Positions 30,517 through 39,818 of a stretch of 45,847 nucleotides of DNA are shown here, one piece after another. A model generated the notes under the pieces. That model was not told the DNA's origin, searched no databases, and saw nothing but the letters and a program-made list of their open reading frames with translations. The number at the start of each line of letters is the position of its first letter. Within the stretch, counting starts at the first letter, position 1. This DNA comes from Aedoeadaptatus coxii (lineage in GTDB: Bacteria > Bacillota > Clostridia > Tissierellales > Peptoniphilaceae): NCBI RefSeq assembly GCF_903819215.1, contig NZ_CAIJCT010000012.1, one strand, 5' to 3'. Both the position numbers and the translations under genes were made by a program.

Positions 30517-33500
30517 TTACGGGGTGGTTACGGATGCGCCACCATCCATTAGTCCTGCTTTGCTACCGATTATTTCTACTTTTTGGCCACTTTCAAGCGG
30601 TTTGTCTAAGGATACAACTAATTTCCCTGTTGGCGAAGTTGACAGATTTTTATCTGTAAGCTGTGCTTTTCCGTCTACAAAAATTGTTATCTTAACATTC
30701 GGTTGTAGGGAGGTTATGCTCAAGCTGTTAAAGCCGGCTGAGGGTACGGCTACACCCACTACCACTTGCTCTTTGTTATATTCTTCTATCGCCTTATCCA
30801 AATCCTCTTTCGCCTTTTCAGGTGTTTTTCCAGCGGTATTGGTGCCTTGTTTGTAATCGTTGATTACTTTTTCCGCTTCTTTCTTTGCATCTTCCAAGGT
30901 CTTGATTACATCCGCCGGTTTGGTGTCGTAGCCTTTGTCGCCTTTCTTGGGCGCGTTCTTAACATCATCGACAAGTTGATCGATCAGTTTCGCTTTGTCT
31001 AACCTATCTTGCAGTTCTTTTTTCGCTGCAGGATCGGTGACTTTGTCGATGGCGTCTTGGGCTTTTTTGATTTGTTCTTCGGATGGTTTTTGTCCGTCTT
31101 TTACAGCTTTTTCAACGACTTTGACCTTATCGTCTGCATTCTTTTGGTTGATTGCATCGCGTAGGTCTTCTTCAGCTTTATTGACTTGTGTTTGTGTCGG
31201 ATCGTTGTCATCCTTGTTATCTTTTGCTTTGTCGATGATATCTTGTGCAGCCTTGGTCTTTTCTTCCAAGTTCTTGTCGTACTTGTTGTTCGGATCGAAG
31301 TTGTTTCCGGTCTTGGAATCGTTGATCAAACCGTCTGCTTCTGCCTTGGTTTTTTCCAGTTCTTGCAGATTAAGTCCGACAGTTGCTTTAGCTTTACCTA
31401 CCCCTTCTCTTTGAGAATTGGTGGCAGTTACTTCTACAACCGCTTTATCGGCAAGCGGCTTTTCTAATACCAGTTCGAAGCTACCGTCTGATTTAACCAA
31501 AGCTTCTTGAGGAACTGTGGAGCCAGGTAATGTTACCTTAACGACCGATCCCGGGAGTGCCTTACCCGTTACTTTTTTCGATTCCGTGGAGATGGGATCG
31601 ATAGTCGGGTTTTCCATGGGCTTTAAGTTGGCCGGTTTTGTCGCTACTACGGTTTTGCCTTCGTTGCCTTCGGCATCATGATTGGTGATTTCAACAGTCT
31701 CATTGGGTCCGAAGATCAGTTTCTTATCCTTCGTCGGGATAACGAGTTTGTCACCATCTTTTCCTACAGGCTTGCCGTCGACTTTCCAGTCATTTCCGTC
31801 TTTAACGACTTCTATGGTTTTGCCACTTTCGTCTTTAACGGTAATCTTCGTAATGCCTTCGCCGGGTGTTTGAACCTTCACAGATTCATCGCCGACTTTG
31901 ACCGTATCTACAACCGGTTTTTCAAGTTCAACTTTTCCGCCGTCTTCTTTCCAGTCACCATCTTTATCTCTGATAACGGTGGCTTCTTGAGGTGCGGATT
32001 CGGCTTTTCCTGTTTCCGTTGCGGTTACAGTTACTTTCGCCTTATCGGCTTGTTTTGTAACTTCAACTTGGAATTCACCGTTGTTAGGAACTTGATCGAC
32101 CGTTCCGATTACATCGCCTTTTGCGTTCTTAACTTCAACTTTTGCACCAGGTGTTGCTTTGCCCTTGACCGTGGTCGTCGCTTTGTCGCCTTGGTTAGCT
32201 GCAAGGACATCGGTGGGTTGAGCGGATTGGTCTTTATTGACTTTAAGTGCTGTGGGCGTTTCGTCGGAGTAAGTTTTTTGATTGTTTCCAATGGTGACGT
32301 TGACTTGGGCCTTGATCTTTTGCCCATTGTTACCGCCGTCGGCAACATTTTTATCGGAAAGCTCGACACCGTTAAGCGGGCTTACTTTAATACCATAGGC
32401 TTCAAATTCTGAGAATTCGACAAGTTTCATGTTGCCCATTTGGTCTGTTAATTTAACTTTCATACCCGTAAGATCGAGCTTTTCTTTGTTGTTGTAAACC
32501 ATTTTGTTCGGCGATGCGACGACTTCAAATTCTCTGATCTTATCTTTGTCAAAGGCTTGTGCAGTGTCCGGTTGTCCGTCGCCATCGAGGTCGTCGTATA
32601 CGACTGTTTCTTGTGCAGATGACGGTTTCTTAGGATCTAAGGTAGCGGTTACGCTTACTTTAGTTCCCTTGGGAAGTTTGGCGCCATCTTTGATTGCACT
32701 GATTTCGTATTGGCCGTCCGAATTAGCAGTAGCTTCGCCTACTTTTACATCACCGACTTTAGCTACAACTTTAGATCCGGGTTCTGCTTCGCCCTTGATG
32801 GTGGTTTTTGCTTCGTCCTTAAAGTTGTAAGCCAATGCGGAGGGGCGTTCCGTTTGTCCCGCTTGGGTATCGGGAATCTTGTTGTCGTCTAAGTCGTCGA
32901 ATACTTTGACGGTTTTTTCCGTCGGTTTTTTATCGCCGTCTTGAACGGTGACTTTGACGTCGGTACCCGCTTTAAGTGCCGGCGTAATTTTATCATAGAT
33001 TAACTTACCGTCGTCACCGGCTGTGAGATTTTCGATCTTCTTAGGTTGACCGTCTTTGTCGGTGTATTCGATGGTAACTTTAGCCTTCGGTTGTGTTTCG
33101 ATTTCAACGGTGGTCTTTTGCGGATCTTTACCGATGTTACGTGCCATTACGTTGGGTTCGGCCGTTTCTTCAGTTCTGTCGTCCACTCCGTTGCCGTCGG
33201 CATCGAGGATAACGGTGATGTTTTGTTCTGCCGTTACGCTCGGTTTTGTGTCGGCACCTTTGACAGTTACTTTGAAGGGAATTGTGTTGACTTTTCCTTC
33301 TTCGCCAAGTCCGATTTGTTCTGCATCTGCAGGGGATAAGGTGAACTTGCCTTTGTCAGGGCCTTCTGTAATGTCTTTATAGGTGTAGGTTTTGGACTTG
33401 CCGCTTCCGTCAGTTAAGCGGATGATTACGCCTGTAGCGTCGAAGGGTGTTGTGCCGTCCTTCGTCTTAACAGCGTATTTCATCTTATCCGGGTTCTTGA

Positions 33501-36500
33501 TGATTTCGACTTTAGTAGCTTTCTTGATGTCGAATTGTTCTTCGTCATCTGCTACGCCGTTGCCGTCTTTGTCGATTTTAACGGTAGCTGTAGCCGGTTC
33601 GGATTCGAGCTTACCTTCTACTTGAGCGGTTACTTTTACTTCGGTATTTTCGCCAAGGGGTTTTTCGTTTTGTTTGGCTTCGATTTTGTATTCGCCGGTT
33701 TGAGCATCAGCTGTTGCTCTGCCGACTTCTTTCCCATCAACTTTAGCAATTACAGTTGCGCCTTTTTCAGCTTTACCTGTGATAGTAGTTACCTTAGGAT
33801 CTTCACCTTGGTTCAGTGCCTTCGCTGTAGGTGTTGCCGTTTTTTGATCGGCGTCGCCGTCGGCTTTACCGTCGTTGTTAGCATCACGAGCTACTGTCGC
33901 GTCTGCAGGATCGGCAGGTTGTTTGCCAGGTTCGGTAACGATGACTTGTACCTTTTTGCCTTCGCCTTGTTTTTCGACTTCTGCTGTAAAGGTGCCGTTT
34001 TCGACCTTCACGCCATCTTTAGGCGTAATGTTTTTACCGCTTTCATCTTTGATGACGACGGTGGAACCGGGTTTTACTTTACCCGTTACGGTTGTAGTGT
34101 CTTTCGGTTCGTTTGTAACTTTGCCGTCTACAACTTTGTTTTGGTTCAGTGCCTTAACATCTTCTGCCTTGGCGGATTTGTTTTCGTGAATGGTGAGGGT
34201 GGTTTCGGTTTGACCTGTAACTTTATCATTACCTTCACCCTTTGTAACGACAATGTGTTTGCCGTTATCTTCCATCTTAAGTTCGATCTTGTCGGCAGGT
34301 GCAATGTTAAAGCGTGCGGCTTTAATTGCGTCTACGCCGTCATAGGTTTTTTGTAGGCCTGCATCGTCTTTAGCGATTACTTTCAATCCTGTGAGGTCGA
34401 GTTTTTCGCCTTCGCCGTAACCCATTTTGGTGGGGCCTACTACCATAATTTCTTTGATGGCGTTTTCGTCAAAAGTGCCGGCTTTGTATTGTGCCGTGAT
34501 GGTAGTTGCTGCAGAGAAAGTACTTTTAAGTGCCGGTTCCCAACCGCTGTGGCCGTAGCCTTGGTTCGGAATGACCGTAGGTGCTTTTTCCGTCAAGTCA
34601 ACTACTACATCTTTTTTGACGTAAACTTCTTTTACAGCTTCTTTGGGGAATTTACCGTGGTCACCTTCATTGAAAGTGATTTGAACGAAGTTTTTCTTTT
34701 CGTCTTCCGGTAATTTTTCGTACTCGTCTTTGCCAAGTACATTGGATTTGTAAGTTGCCGTAAAGCTTGTAGCTTCCTTGTACATCTTAGGAGTTGCTAA
34801 ATCAGCATCAGCGCCTTTAGCATCTTGCCATTTATCGAAAGAGTAGTTAGTATTTGCTACTATCTTATCTTTCATATAAGAATCAAGAGATACTGCCTTA
34901 TCCGGGTTAACCCAAACAGTGTTCTTTGTTCCATCTTTAAATCTTCCGTGTTCACCGGAGTTGAATAGAATTTCTGTCCAACCTTCTACCGGTTTATCGG
35001 AGATGGAGTTGGAGTATTGGGCAACAATTTCAGTGCCGTTTGCAAACTTGCCGATAAGTGCCGGTTTCCAACCGATGTGGCTGTAGCCTTCAGCCGGTGT
35101 TACTTCCGGAGCCTTGTCTGTAAGGTCGACGAGGGTATCCGGTTTAACCCATACGGATTTTTCTTCGCTTAGGGTACCGTGATCGCCGGCTTTGAAGGTA
35201 ACTTTGTAGTAGCCTTCTACCGGTGTATCGGAAACATTGTTGTTTGTCGTATACGTTGCATTGTGAACGGTAGCTTCAGCGTAGGAATCTTTTACTGCCG
35301 GATCCCATTTATCAAATACGTATCCGTCTTTTGCAGTAACTTTCGGAGCTGTGATGGAAACTTTTTCGTTCTTGTAAACCCAGAACTTAGCGTCGCCTAC
35401 AAGTGTTCCGTGATCGCCGGCTTTGAATTCTACTGTTACATAGTTTTCATCCTTAGGATCTTCCGTTACGACAGTTGCTTTGTATTGAGCAACGATGTCG
35501 GTTGCTTTTTCAAACTTGTTAGCTTTTGTTAAATCTACAACAGCATCGCCATTTTTCCAACCAATGTGTTTGTAGTTGGTGTCTGCAATGACCTTAGGTG
35601 CTGTAAGTTCAACTTCCTTCGTCGGGTCTACCCAGTAAACCGTGGTCTCTTCAGAAGATATGACACCGTGGTCACCCTTCTTGAATTCAACTTTTACGAA
35701 GTTTTCCGGTACTACCGGTTTGTCTTCGCCCGGTTTTTGGGGAATGACACTTGCGCCGTCGTAGTCGTATTGTGCGACGTGGATAGTGTCTTGAGTGTAC
35801 TTGTTAGCCACTGCCGGATCCCAGGGTTTTTCCGCATTAATCTTCCAGCCGTCTTTTGCTGTAACTGTTGGTGGAGTTAAAGTAACTTCTGCGTCTTTTA
35901 CTACCCAGTAAGTCTTTGTCGCATCATCTGCGATTGTACCAAGGTTACCTGCTACGAAATCAACTTTAGCATATTTCTCTTTATCTTTTGCGTCAGGTTC
36001 TGTTGTCTTAACTGTATCACCGTATTTTGCCGTGATCACTGTCGGTTGATCTGCTTTAGTAAATGTTTGAACTAAGTCTTTGTCCCACCCGATAAAGGAC
36101 TTGCCTTTAGTTGTTACGGTAACTTTCGGAGCCTTTGTTCTAAGGTCCACAAGTTTTCCGGGGCGTACCCAAACGGATTTTTCGGTCTTGTCGCCTTCAA
36201 ATTTACCGTCAGTTCCAGAAAGGAATTTAACTTCTTGGAAGCCTTTCACTTCGGTATCGGAAATATCGGAGTTGGAAGCGTATTGAGCCGTGTGGGTTTG
36301 ATCTGCATCGTAAGATTCTTTAAGTTCCGGATCCCAACCTGCAAAGGTAAAGCCGTCCTTAGCATTTACTTTCGGAGCGTTGAATTGAACTTTTTCGCCT
36401 TTCAATACCCAGATGCTGGTCTTTGCGTTTTCTGCAAAGTCACCGTGGTCGCCTTTTTCAAAAGTAAGTTTTGCGTAGTGTTCCGCATCGTTAGGATCTT

Positions 36501-39500
36501 CCGTTACGACGGTTGCCTTGTATTGAGCGACAAATTCTTGCGCTGCAGTGTACTTCGTATTGGCTTTTACTTCAGGATTCCAGCCTGTGTGCTTGTAGCC
36601 ATGGCTCGGAGTTACCGTCGGTGCCGTTAAAGAGACTTCTTTTTTGGGGTTGACCCAATAGATCGTCGTCTCTTCAGAAGAGATCACGCCGTGTTCACCC
36701 TTCTTGAATTCAACTTTTACGAAGTTATCGGGAACATCCGGTTTTTTGTCGCCAGGTTTTTGTTCAACGACATCATTACCGGTGTAGGTGTATTGAGCGG
36801 TGAATGTGAAGCTCTTGTTGTTTTCTTCCGTGCCTGTAAAGGTGGCAGGGATCTCAGGCGCCCAATTTGCACCCGCTTTAGCTTCGTAGTTTGGATTCGG
36901 TTTAATCGTCGGGGGATTTAAAACGGTCTTTTCGGAGCCGTCTTTTACTAAGAATTTGGTGGTTCCATCGAGTTTTCCGTGATCGCCCGGTTTAAATTCT
37001 ACTTTTACGTAGCCTTCGGGGATGACTTCGGGGAAGTTGTCTTTGATTTTAACAACCTTTTCCTTGACGACGAGGGTCATAACGAAGGTACCTTCTGCGC
37101 CGGATTTATCTTTTACAGTATAGGTTACTTCGTAGGTTCCGGCTGTTTCGTTGATCTTGGAGGGATCTTGAATAGCTTCTTTTGCGCCCTTTTCGCCGAT
37201 TTTTTCGACTTTGTAAGTGAATGTCTTACCGCCTTGTAGCGCAATATCATTTTCGCCATCTGCATCTGAAACGGTGATGCCTTCTTCTAAGTTAAGGGCA
37301 TCGCCTTTAAAAATTTCTTTATGGCTTGTGCCTGTAATTTCAGGTGCCGTGTTGCCTGTTAAAGCTTCGATGGTTTTTTTGATCGCTTCGTATTGATCGT
37401 CTAGTGACTTTTGTCCGGTTGCGTCAACTGTTACGCCTGCTTTAACCTTACCATCTTTTTCAACTAGATCATCGGTAGCTTTTTTAATAGCATTCTTTAA
37501 TGCTGTTACTTTCTCTTGGTCAACACCTTTTTTCCCTTCAAAGTTCTTAACTACCGCTTCACCTGTGGGGATAATGGCGTTAAGTTTGTCCGGGTTAAGT
37601 TGTACCTTTTCAGTAACAGGTGCCGACTCTGTTTTGGATTCCGGTAGGGTTACGACGACGCTAATGTCTTCGCCGGCTTTGAGTTCTCTTGTACCGGCGG
37701 TGAAGTTGCCATCTTTATCAGCAAGGGTAACGCCAATGGTTTTGCCTGCTTTATCTTTAATGGTAACAACAGCGCCTTCAAGGGATACCTTGTAGCCGTT
37801 TTCTTTGTTTTCCGTCGCATTGGCAGTTACTTTTCCCTTTACAACGGTATCGCCGTCTCTTAAGGGTTTTTCAGCGCCTTGAGCATCTTTGTCGAGTTCT
37901 ACTGTAACCGTATTCGGTTTTACAATAAGTTTTTGATTTTCAACTTTTAGTGTAGAACCGTCTTTGAAGGTTACTAGAAGTGTACCTACTTGGTCTTCAA
38001 CTTTTTCTGAGGTTCTATTGGATAAGTCGGTAACTGTTGCTTCTTTAAGAAGTGCTGCAAAGTTTGCCTTATCTTCGTCGCGAACGGTATTTCCAAGTGC
38101 AACACCTTCGTGCCAGAATGCTTCTGTTAAGTCTTGGCCTTGAAGTGCCGTTGTGTCGACTGCTTTCAGTCCGTTTTGACCGATTTGGGTAGCTGCATCT
38201 TCTGCTGCCGTTGCCTTGAAGGTGGTATCCTTTTTGATTACCTTTGTCCAAGGTGCATCGATTTTTTCCATGGGCTTGCCGGCTTCGGCAGCATCTGTCA
38301 TCCATTTCGGATTTCTGTAGTTGTCAGCAGCTTTCAGTTCCGGGAACTTGTCTCCGGCAAGTGTTTTGCCGTCGAATACTGCGTAGGTTTGTCCGTAAAG
38401 CTTGTCCTCTTGAATGGACTTTTCATCTCTTACGACTTTGACTTTGAATGCGCCTTCGGGAAGCTTGTCGTTTTCGTCGATTTTATCGCCATTGGCGATG
38501 TAAACCGGCCAATAGTTCGTGTCGGCAACGTCTCCCGTTGTTTTATCTGTGGGAAGTGCCGGATTCCATTTAAGGAATTTCTTATTAGCATCCTTTTTGC
38601 CGTTGATGACGGGATAGGGTTTTGCAATTGTTCCGACTTTAGCCAAAAGTTCCGCGTCGTTAAACTTGGTGCCTTCCAGGACATCGATGATTTTTACCTT
38701 CGTCGTGTCGTTGAATAGGCCGTCTTGTGCATTTGCAGCTGATTCAGCATGGAAGCTTAAGCGTTTGTAGCCGTCCGGTGCAACATTGCCCGGCTTGTCA
38801 TTATCGCCCGGGGTAATGATCTTGGGTTGTTCAATGAATTTGATTTCGCCGGGATCTTTTGCCGTCGGGTTTTTAACCGTTACTTTGAAGGTTCTGTCGC
38901 CGTAGGTGACAGTGCCTTCATTCGCATCGACGATTTCAATATTTTTGCCTGTTAAGTCGGTTAAATCTTGAACGTCAATAAAGTCTTCCGGTTCGCCGTC
39001 AGCGCCCTTCACTAAGATGTCTTCATCTCTTAGGTTCATTTGGCGGTTGCTGTCAATAATATTGAACTCTACATCATTGAAGCTGGCTTTTGCATCACCA
39101 GCGCCTCTCACCTTCGTGCCGTAGGGATTGAGCCACATAACATTGATGACAGGGTTGTAGATTTGGTGAAGCTCGAGATCTATAGCATATTTCCCATTGC
39201 CATCCCCTACACCATTATCACTTCTTTCATAAGCCTTAATTCCTATCTTATCAATAAAGGATGTTTCAAGATTAATTGATGTGGCACTTTTTGGAAGTGT
39301 AGCTGTAAATATAAGGTTTTTACCACCTTTATTTACTGTTTGAGGGGTACCTACATTTATCCTTTGGCCGTCTGCGTCATAATAGAAGGCTTGGACGGTA
39401 AAGGTTTCGCCTTTGCCGAAAACCTCATCCCAGTCGAAAGATTGTCCGCCGATTCCGAATGTCGAGATATTTACATTGATTTCGGCATCCCACGTTTCTT

Positions 39501-39768
39501 CTGCGGATCGAGTCCCGGATTGTTGGTTTGCAAATCTTGCATACCTTAATAGGGATGAGCCGAGACTTCTTGTTGTTTTTGTCCCTTCTAATTGACTGAT
39601 TTCGATTGAATTCTTTTTATTCCCTCTTCTATCTTCCACCGTTTTTACGCTTAACTCTTTGGAGCCTTTTGCAGATGATCCCGCCGGGTTATAAGCAAAA
39701 ACTTGTGTGAAGTTCGTTGCAATCATTACGATTGCCAGAAGAAATGATAAAATTCCTTTTTTACTCAT
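30517..39768 (-). CDS. Giant repetitive secreted surface protein (3083 residues)
   Basis: An elongated surface protein. Signal peptide about 1-26 (ending QVFA); head to about 330; one diverged module near 335. A Rib-like unit (VTFKDGSTLKVENQ) and Ig-like units follow to about 910, then ten tandem InlB-B-like modules at about 915-1760 with GYxHxGW cores. A long series of Ig-like units comes next: Big_6-like with VTGKxxPGSxV, and group-3-like with LDLTGLKV. These are joined by at least six Ca-type loops such as DANNDGKADGD, DADGNGVDD and DDLDGDGQPD. A charged helical stretch and the shared ~82-residue C-terminal domain end the protein. Unlike its two large paralogues it has no Cna-B-like unit. 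GGAGGAG precedes the ATG. It follows the 1711-residue gene by 50 bp and ends at a strong terminator. No LPXTG or SLH. Confidence 0.9.
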   Translation of the reverse strand: MSKKGILSFLLAIVMIATNFTQVFAYNPAGSSAKGSKELSVKTVEDRRGNKKNSIEISQLEGTKTTRSLGSSLLRYARFANQQSGTRSAEETWDAEINVNISTFGIGGQSFDWDEVFGKGETFTVQAFYYDADGQRINVGTPQTVNKGGKNLIFTATLPKSATSINLETSFIDKIGIKAYERSDNGVGDGNGKYAIDLELHQIYNPVINVMWLNPYGTKVRGAGDAKASFNDVEFNIIDSNRQMNLRDEDILVKGADGEPEDFIDVQDLTDLTGKNIEIVDANEGTVTYGDRTFKVTVKNPTAKDPGEIKFIEQPKIITPGDNDKPGNVAPDGYKRLSFHAESAANAQDGLFNDTTKVKIIDVLEGTKFNDAELLAKVGTIAKPYPVINGKKDANKKFLKWNPALPTDKTTGDVADTNYWPVYIANGDKIDENDKLPEGAFKVKVVRDEKSIQEDKLYGQTYAVFDGKTLAGDKFPELKAADNYRNPKWMTDAAEAGKPMEKIDAPWTKVIKKDTTFKATAAEDAATQIGQNGLKAVDTTALQGQDLTEAFWHEGVALGNTVRDEDKANFAALLKEATVTDLSNRTSEKVEDQVGTLLVTFKDGSTLKVENQKLIVKPNTVTVELDKDAQGAEKPLRDGDTVVKGKVTANATENKENGYKVSLEGAVVTIKDKAGKTIGVTLADKDGNFTAGTRELKAGEDISVVVTLPESKTESAPVTEKVQLNPDKLNAIIPTGEAVVKNFEGKKGVDQEKVTALKNAIKKATDDLVEKDGKVKAGVTVDATGQKSLDDQYEAIKKTIEALTGNTAPEITGTSHKEIFKGDALNLEEGITVSDADGENDIALQGGKTFTYKVEKIGEKGAKEAIQDPSKINETAGTYEVTYTVKDKSGAEGTFVMTLVVKEKVVKIKDNFPEVIPEGYVKVEFKPGDHGKLDGTTKFLVKDGSEKTVLNPPTIKPNPNYEAKAGANWAPEIPATFTGTEENNKSFTFTAQYTYTGNDVVEQKPGDKKPDVPDNFVKVEFKKGEHGVISSEETTIYWVNPKKEVSLTAPTVTPSHGYKHTGWNPEVKANTKYTAAQEFVAQYKATVVTEDPNDAEHYAKLTFEKGDHGDFAENAKTSIWVLKGEKVQFNAPKVNAKDGFTFAGWDPELKESYDADQTHTAQYASNSDISDTEVKGFQEVKFLSGTDGKFEGDKTEKSVWVRPGKLVDLRTKAPKVTVTTKGKSFIGWDKDLVQTFTKADQPTVITAKYGDTVKTTEPDAKDKEKYAKVDFVAGNLGTIADDATKTYWVVKDAEVTLTPPTVTAKDGWKINAEKPWDPAVANKYTQDTIHVAQYDYDGASVIPQKPGEDKPVVPENFVKVEFKKGDHGVISSEETTVYWVDPTKEVELTAPKVIADTNYKHIGWKNGDAVVDLTKANKFEKATDIVAQYKATVVTEDPKDENYVTVEFKAGDHGTLVGDAKFWVYKNEKVSITAPKVTAKDGYVFDKWDPAVKDSYAEATVHNATYTTNNNVSDTPVEGYYKVTFKAGDHGTLSEEKSVWVKPDTLVDLTDKAPEVTPAEGYSHIGWKPALIGKFANGTEIVAQYSNSISDKPVEGWTEILFNSGEHGRFKDGTKNTVWVNPDKAVSLDSYMKDKIVANTNYSFDKWQDAKGADADLATPKMYKEATSFTATYKSNVLGKDEYEKLPEDEKKNFVQITFNEGDHGKFPKEAVKEVYVKKDVVVDLTEKAPTVIPNQGYGHSGWEPALKSTFSAATTITAQYKAGTFDENAIKEIMVVGPTKMGYGEGEKLDLTGLKVIAKDDAGLQKTYDGVDAIKAARFNIAPADKIELKMEDNGKHIVVTKGEGNDKVTGQTETTLTIHENKSAKAEDVKALNQNKVVDGKVTNEPKDTTTVTGKVKPGSTVVIKDESGKNITPKDGVKVENGTFTAEVEKQGEGKKVQVIVTEPGKQPADPADATVARDANNDGKADGDADQKTATPTAKALNQGEDPKVTTITGKAEKGATVIAKVDGKEVGRATADAQTGEYKIEAKQNEKPLGENTEVKVTAQVEGKLESEPATATVKIDKDGNGVADDEEQFDIKKATKVEIIKNPDKMKYAVKTKDGTTPFDATGVIIRLTDGSGKSKTYTYKDITEGPDKGKFTLSPADAEQIGLGEEGKVNTIPFKVTVKGADTKPSVTAEQNITVILDADGNGVDDRTEETAEPNVMARNIGKDPQKTTVEIETQPKAKVTIEYTDKDGQPKKIENLTAGDDGKLIYDKITPALKAGTDVKVTVQDGDKKPTEKTVKVFDDLDDNKIPDTQAGQTERPSALAYNFKDEAKTTIKGEAEPGSKVVAKVGDVKVGEATANSDGQYEISAIKDGAKLPKGTKVSVTATLDPKKPSSAQETVVYDDLDGDGQPDTAQAFDKDKIREFEVVASPNKMVYNNKEKLDLTGMKVKLTDQMGNMKLVEFSEFEAYGIKVSPLNGVELSDKNVADGGNNGQKIKAQVNVTIGNNQKTYSDETPTALKVNKDQSAQPTDVLAANQGDKATTTVKGKATPGAKVEVKNAKGDVIGTVDQVPNNGEFQVEVTKQADKAKVTVTATETGKAESAPQEATVIRDKDGDWKEDGGKVELEKPVVDTVKVGDESVKVQTPGEGITKITVKDESGKTIEVVKDGNDWKVDGKPVGKDGDKLVIPTKDKKLIFGPNETVEITNHDAEGNEGKTVVATKPANLKPMENPTIDPISTESKKVTGKALPGSVVKVTLPGSTVPQEALVKSDGSFELVLEKPLADKAVVEVTATNSQREGVGKAKATVGLNLQELEKTKAEADGLINDSKTGNNFDPNNKYDKNLEEKTKAAQDIIDKAKDNKDDNDPTQTQVNKAEEDLRDAINQKNADDKVKVVEKAVKDGQKPSEEQIKKAQDAIDKVTDPAAKKELQDRLDKAKLIDQLVDDVKNAPKKGDKGYDTKPADVIKTLEDAKKEAEKVINDYKQGTNTAGKTPEKAKEDLDKAIEEYNKEQVVVGVAVPSAGFNSLSITSLQPNVKITIFVDGKAQLTDKNLSTSPTGKLVVSLDKPLESGQKVEIIGSKAGLMDGGASVTTP
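30520..30768 (-). repeat. Shared C-terminal domain coding segment, copy C
   Basis: Encodes the same ~82-residue domain as copies A and B with a few changes (IFVDGKAQ in place of ITVAGKPQ). At the DNA level it is less close to A and B than they are to each other in the core, but its upstream codons and 3' flank match copy A. Confidence 0.9.
34480..37020 (-). repeat. Ten tandem modules with a 1,023-bp higher-order duplication
   Basis: Ten InlB-B-like modules. A block of about four modules is repeated: the segments around 36671 and 35648 are nearly identical (TTCTTGAATTCAACTTTTAC and flanks) and are offset by exactly 1,023 bp (341 codons). This indicates a later multi-module duplication on top of older single-module repeats. 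Confidence 0.75.
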
Positions 39769-39789
39769 GTCTCCTCCAGTTTGTTATGA

Positions 39790-39808
39790 GGAGGGGAATA
39801 TCCCCTCC
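39790..39808 (-). promoter_or_regulatory. GC-rich intercistronic hairpin before the 3083-residue gene
   Basis: GGAGGGG-ATATT-CCCCTCC, perfect 7-bp stem, in the 50-bp gap. Its 3' arm continues as CTCCTC, which can instead pair with GAGGAG of the next gene's ribosome binding site (loop ATAACAAACTG). The two pairings are mutually exclusive, so a translation switch is possible. No T-run, so it is not a terminator. Confidence 0.45.
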
Positions 39809-39818
39809 ACCAACATTT

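Noticed and set aside
8760..37020. CRISPR array or satellite DNA in the repetitive regions
   Set aside because: The periodicity is at codon level in diverged protein modules of 70-95 residues; there are no short identical repeats with unique spacers.
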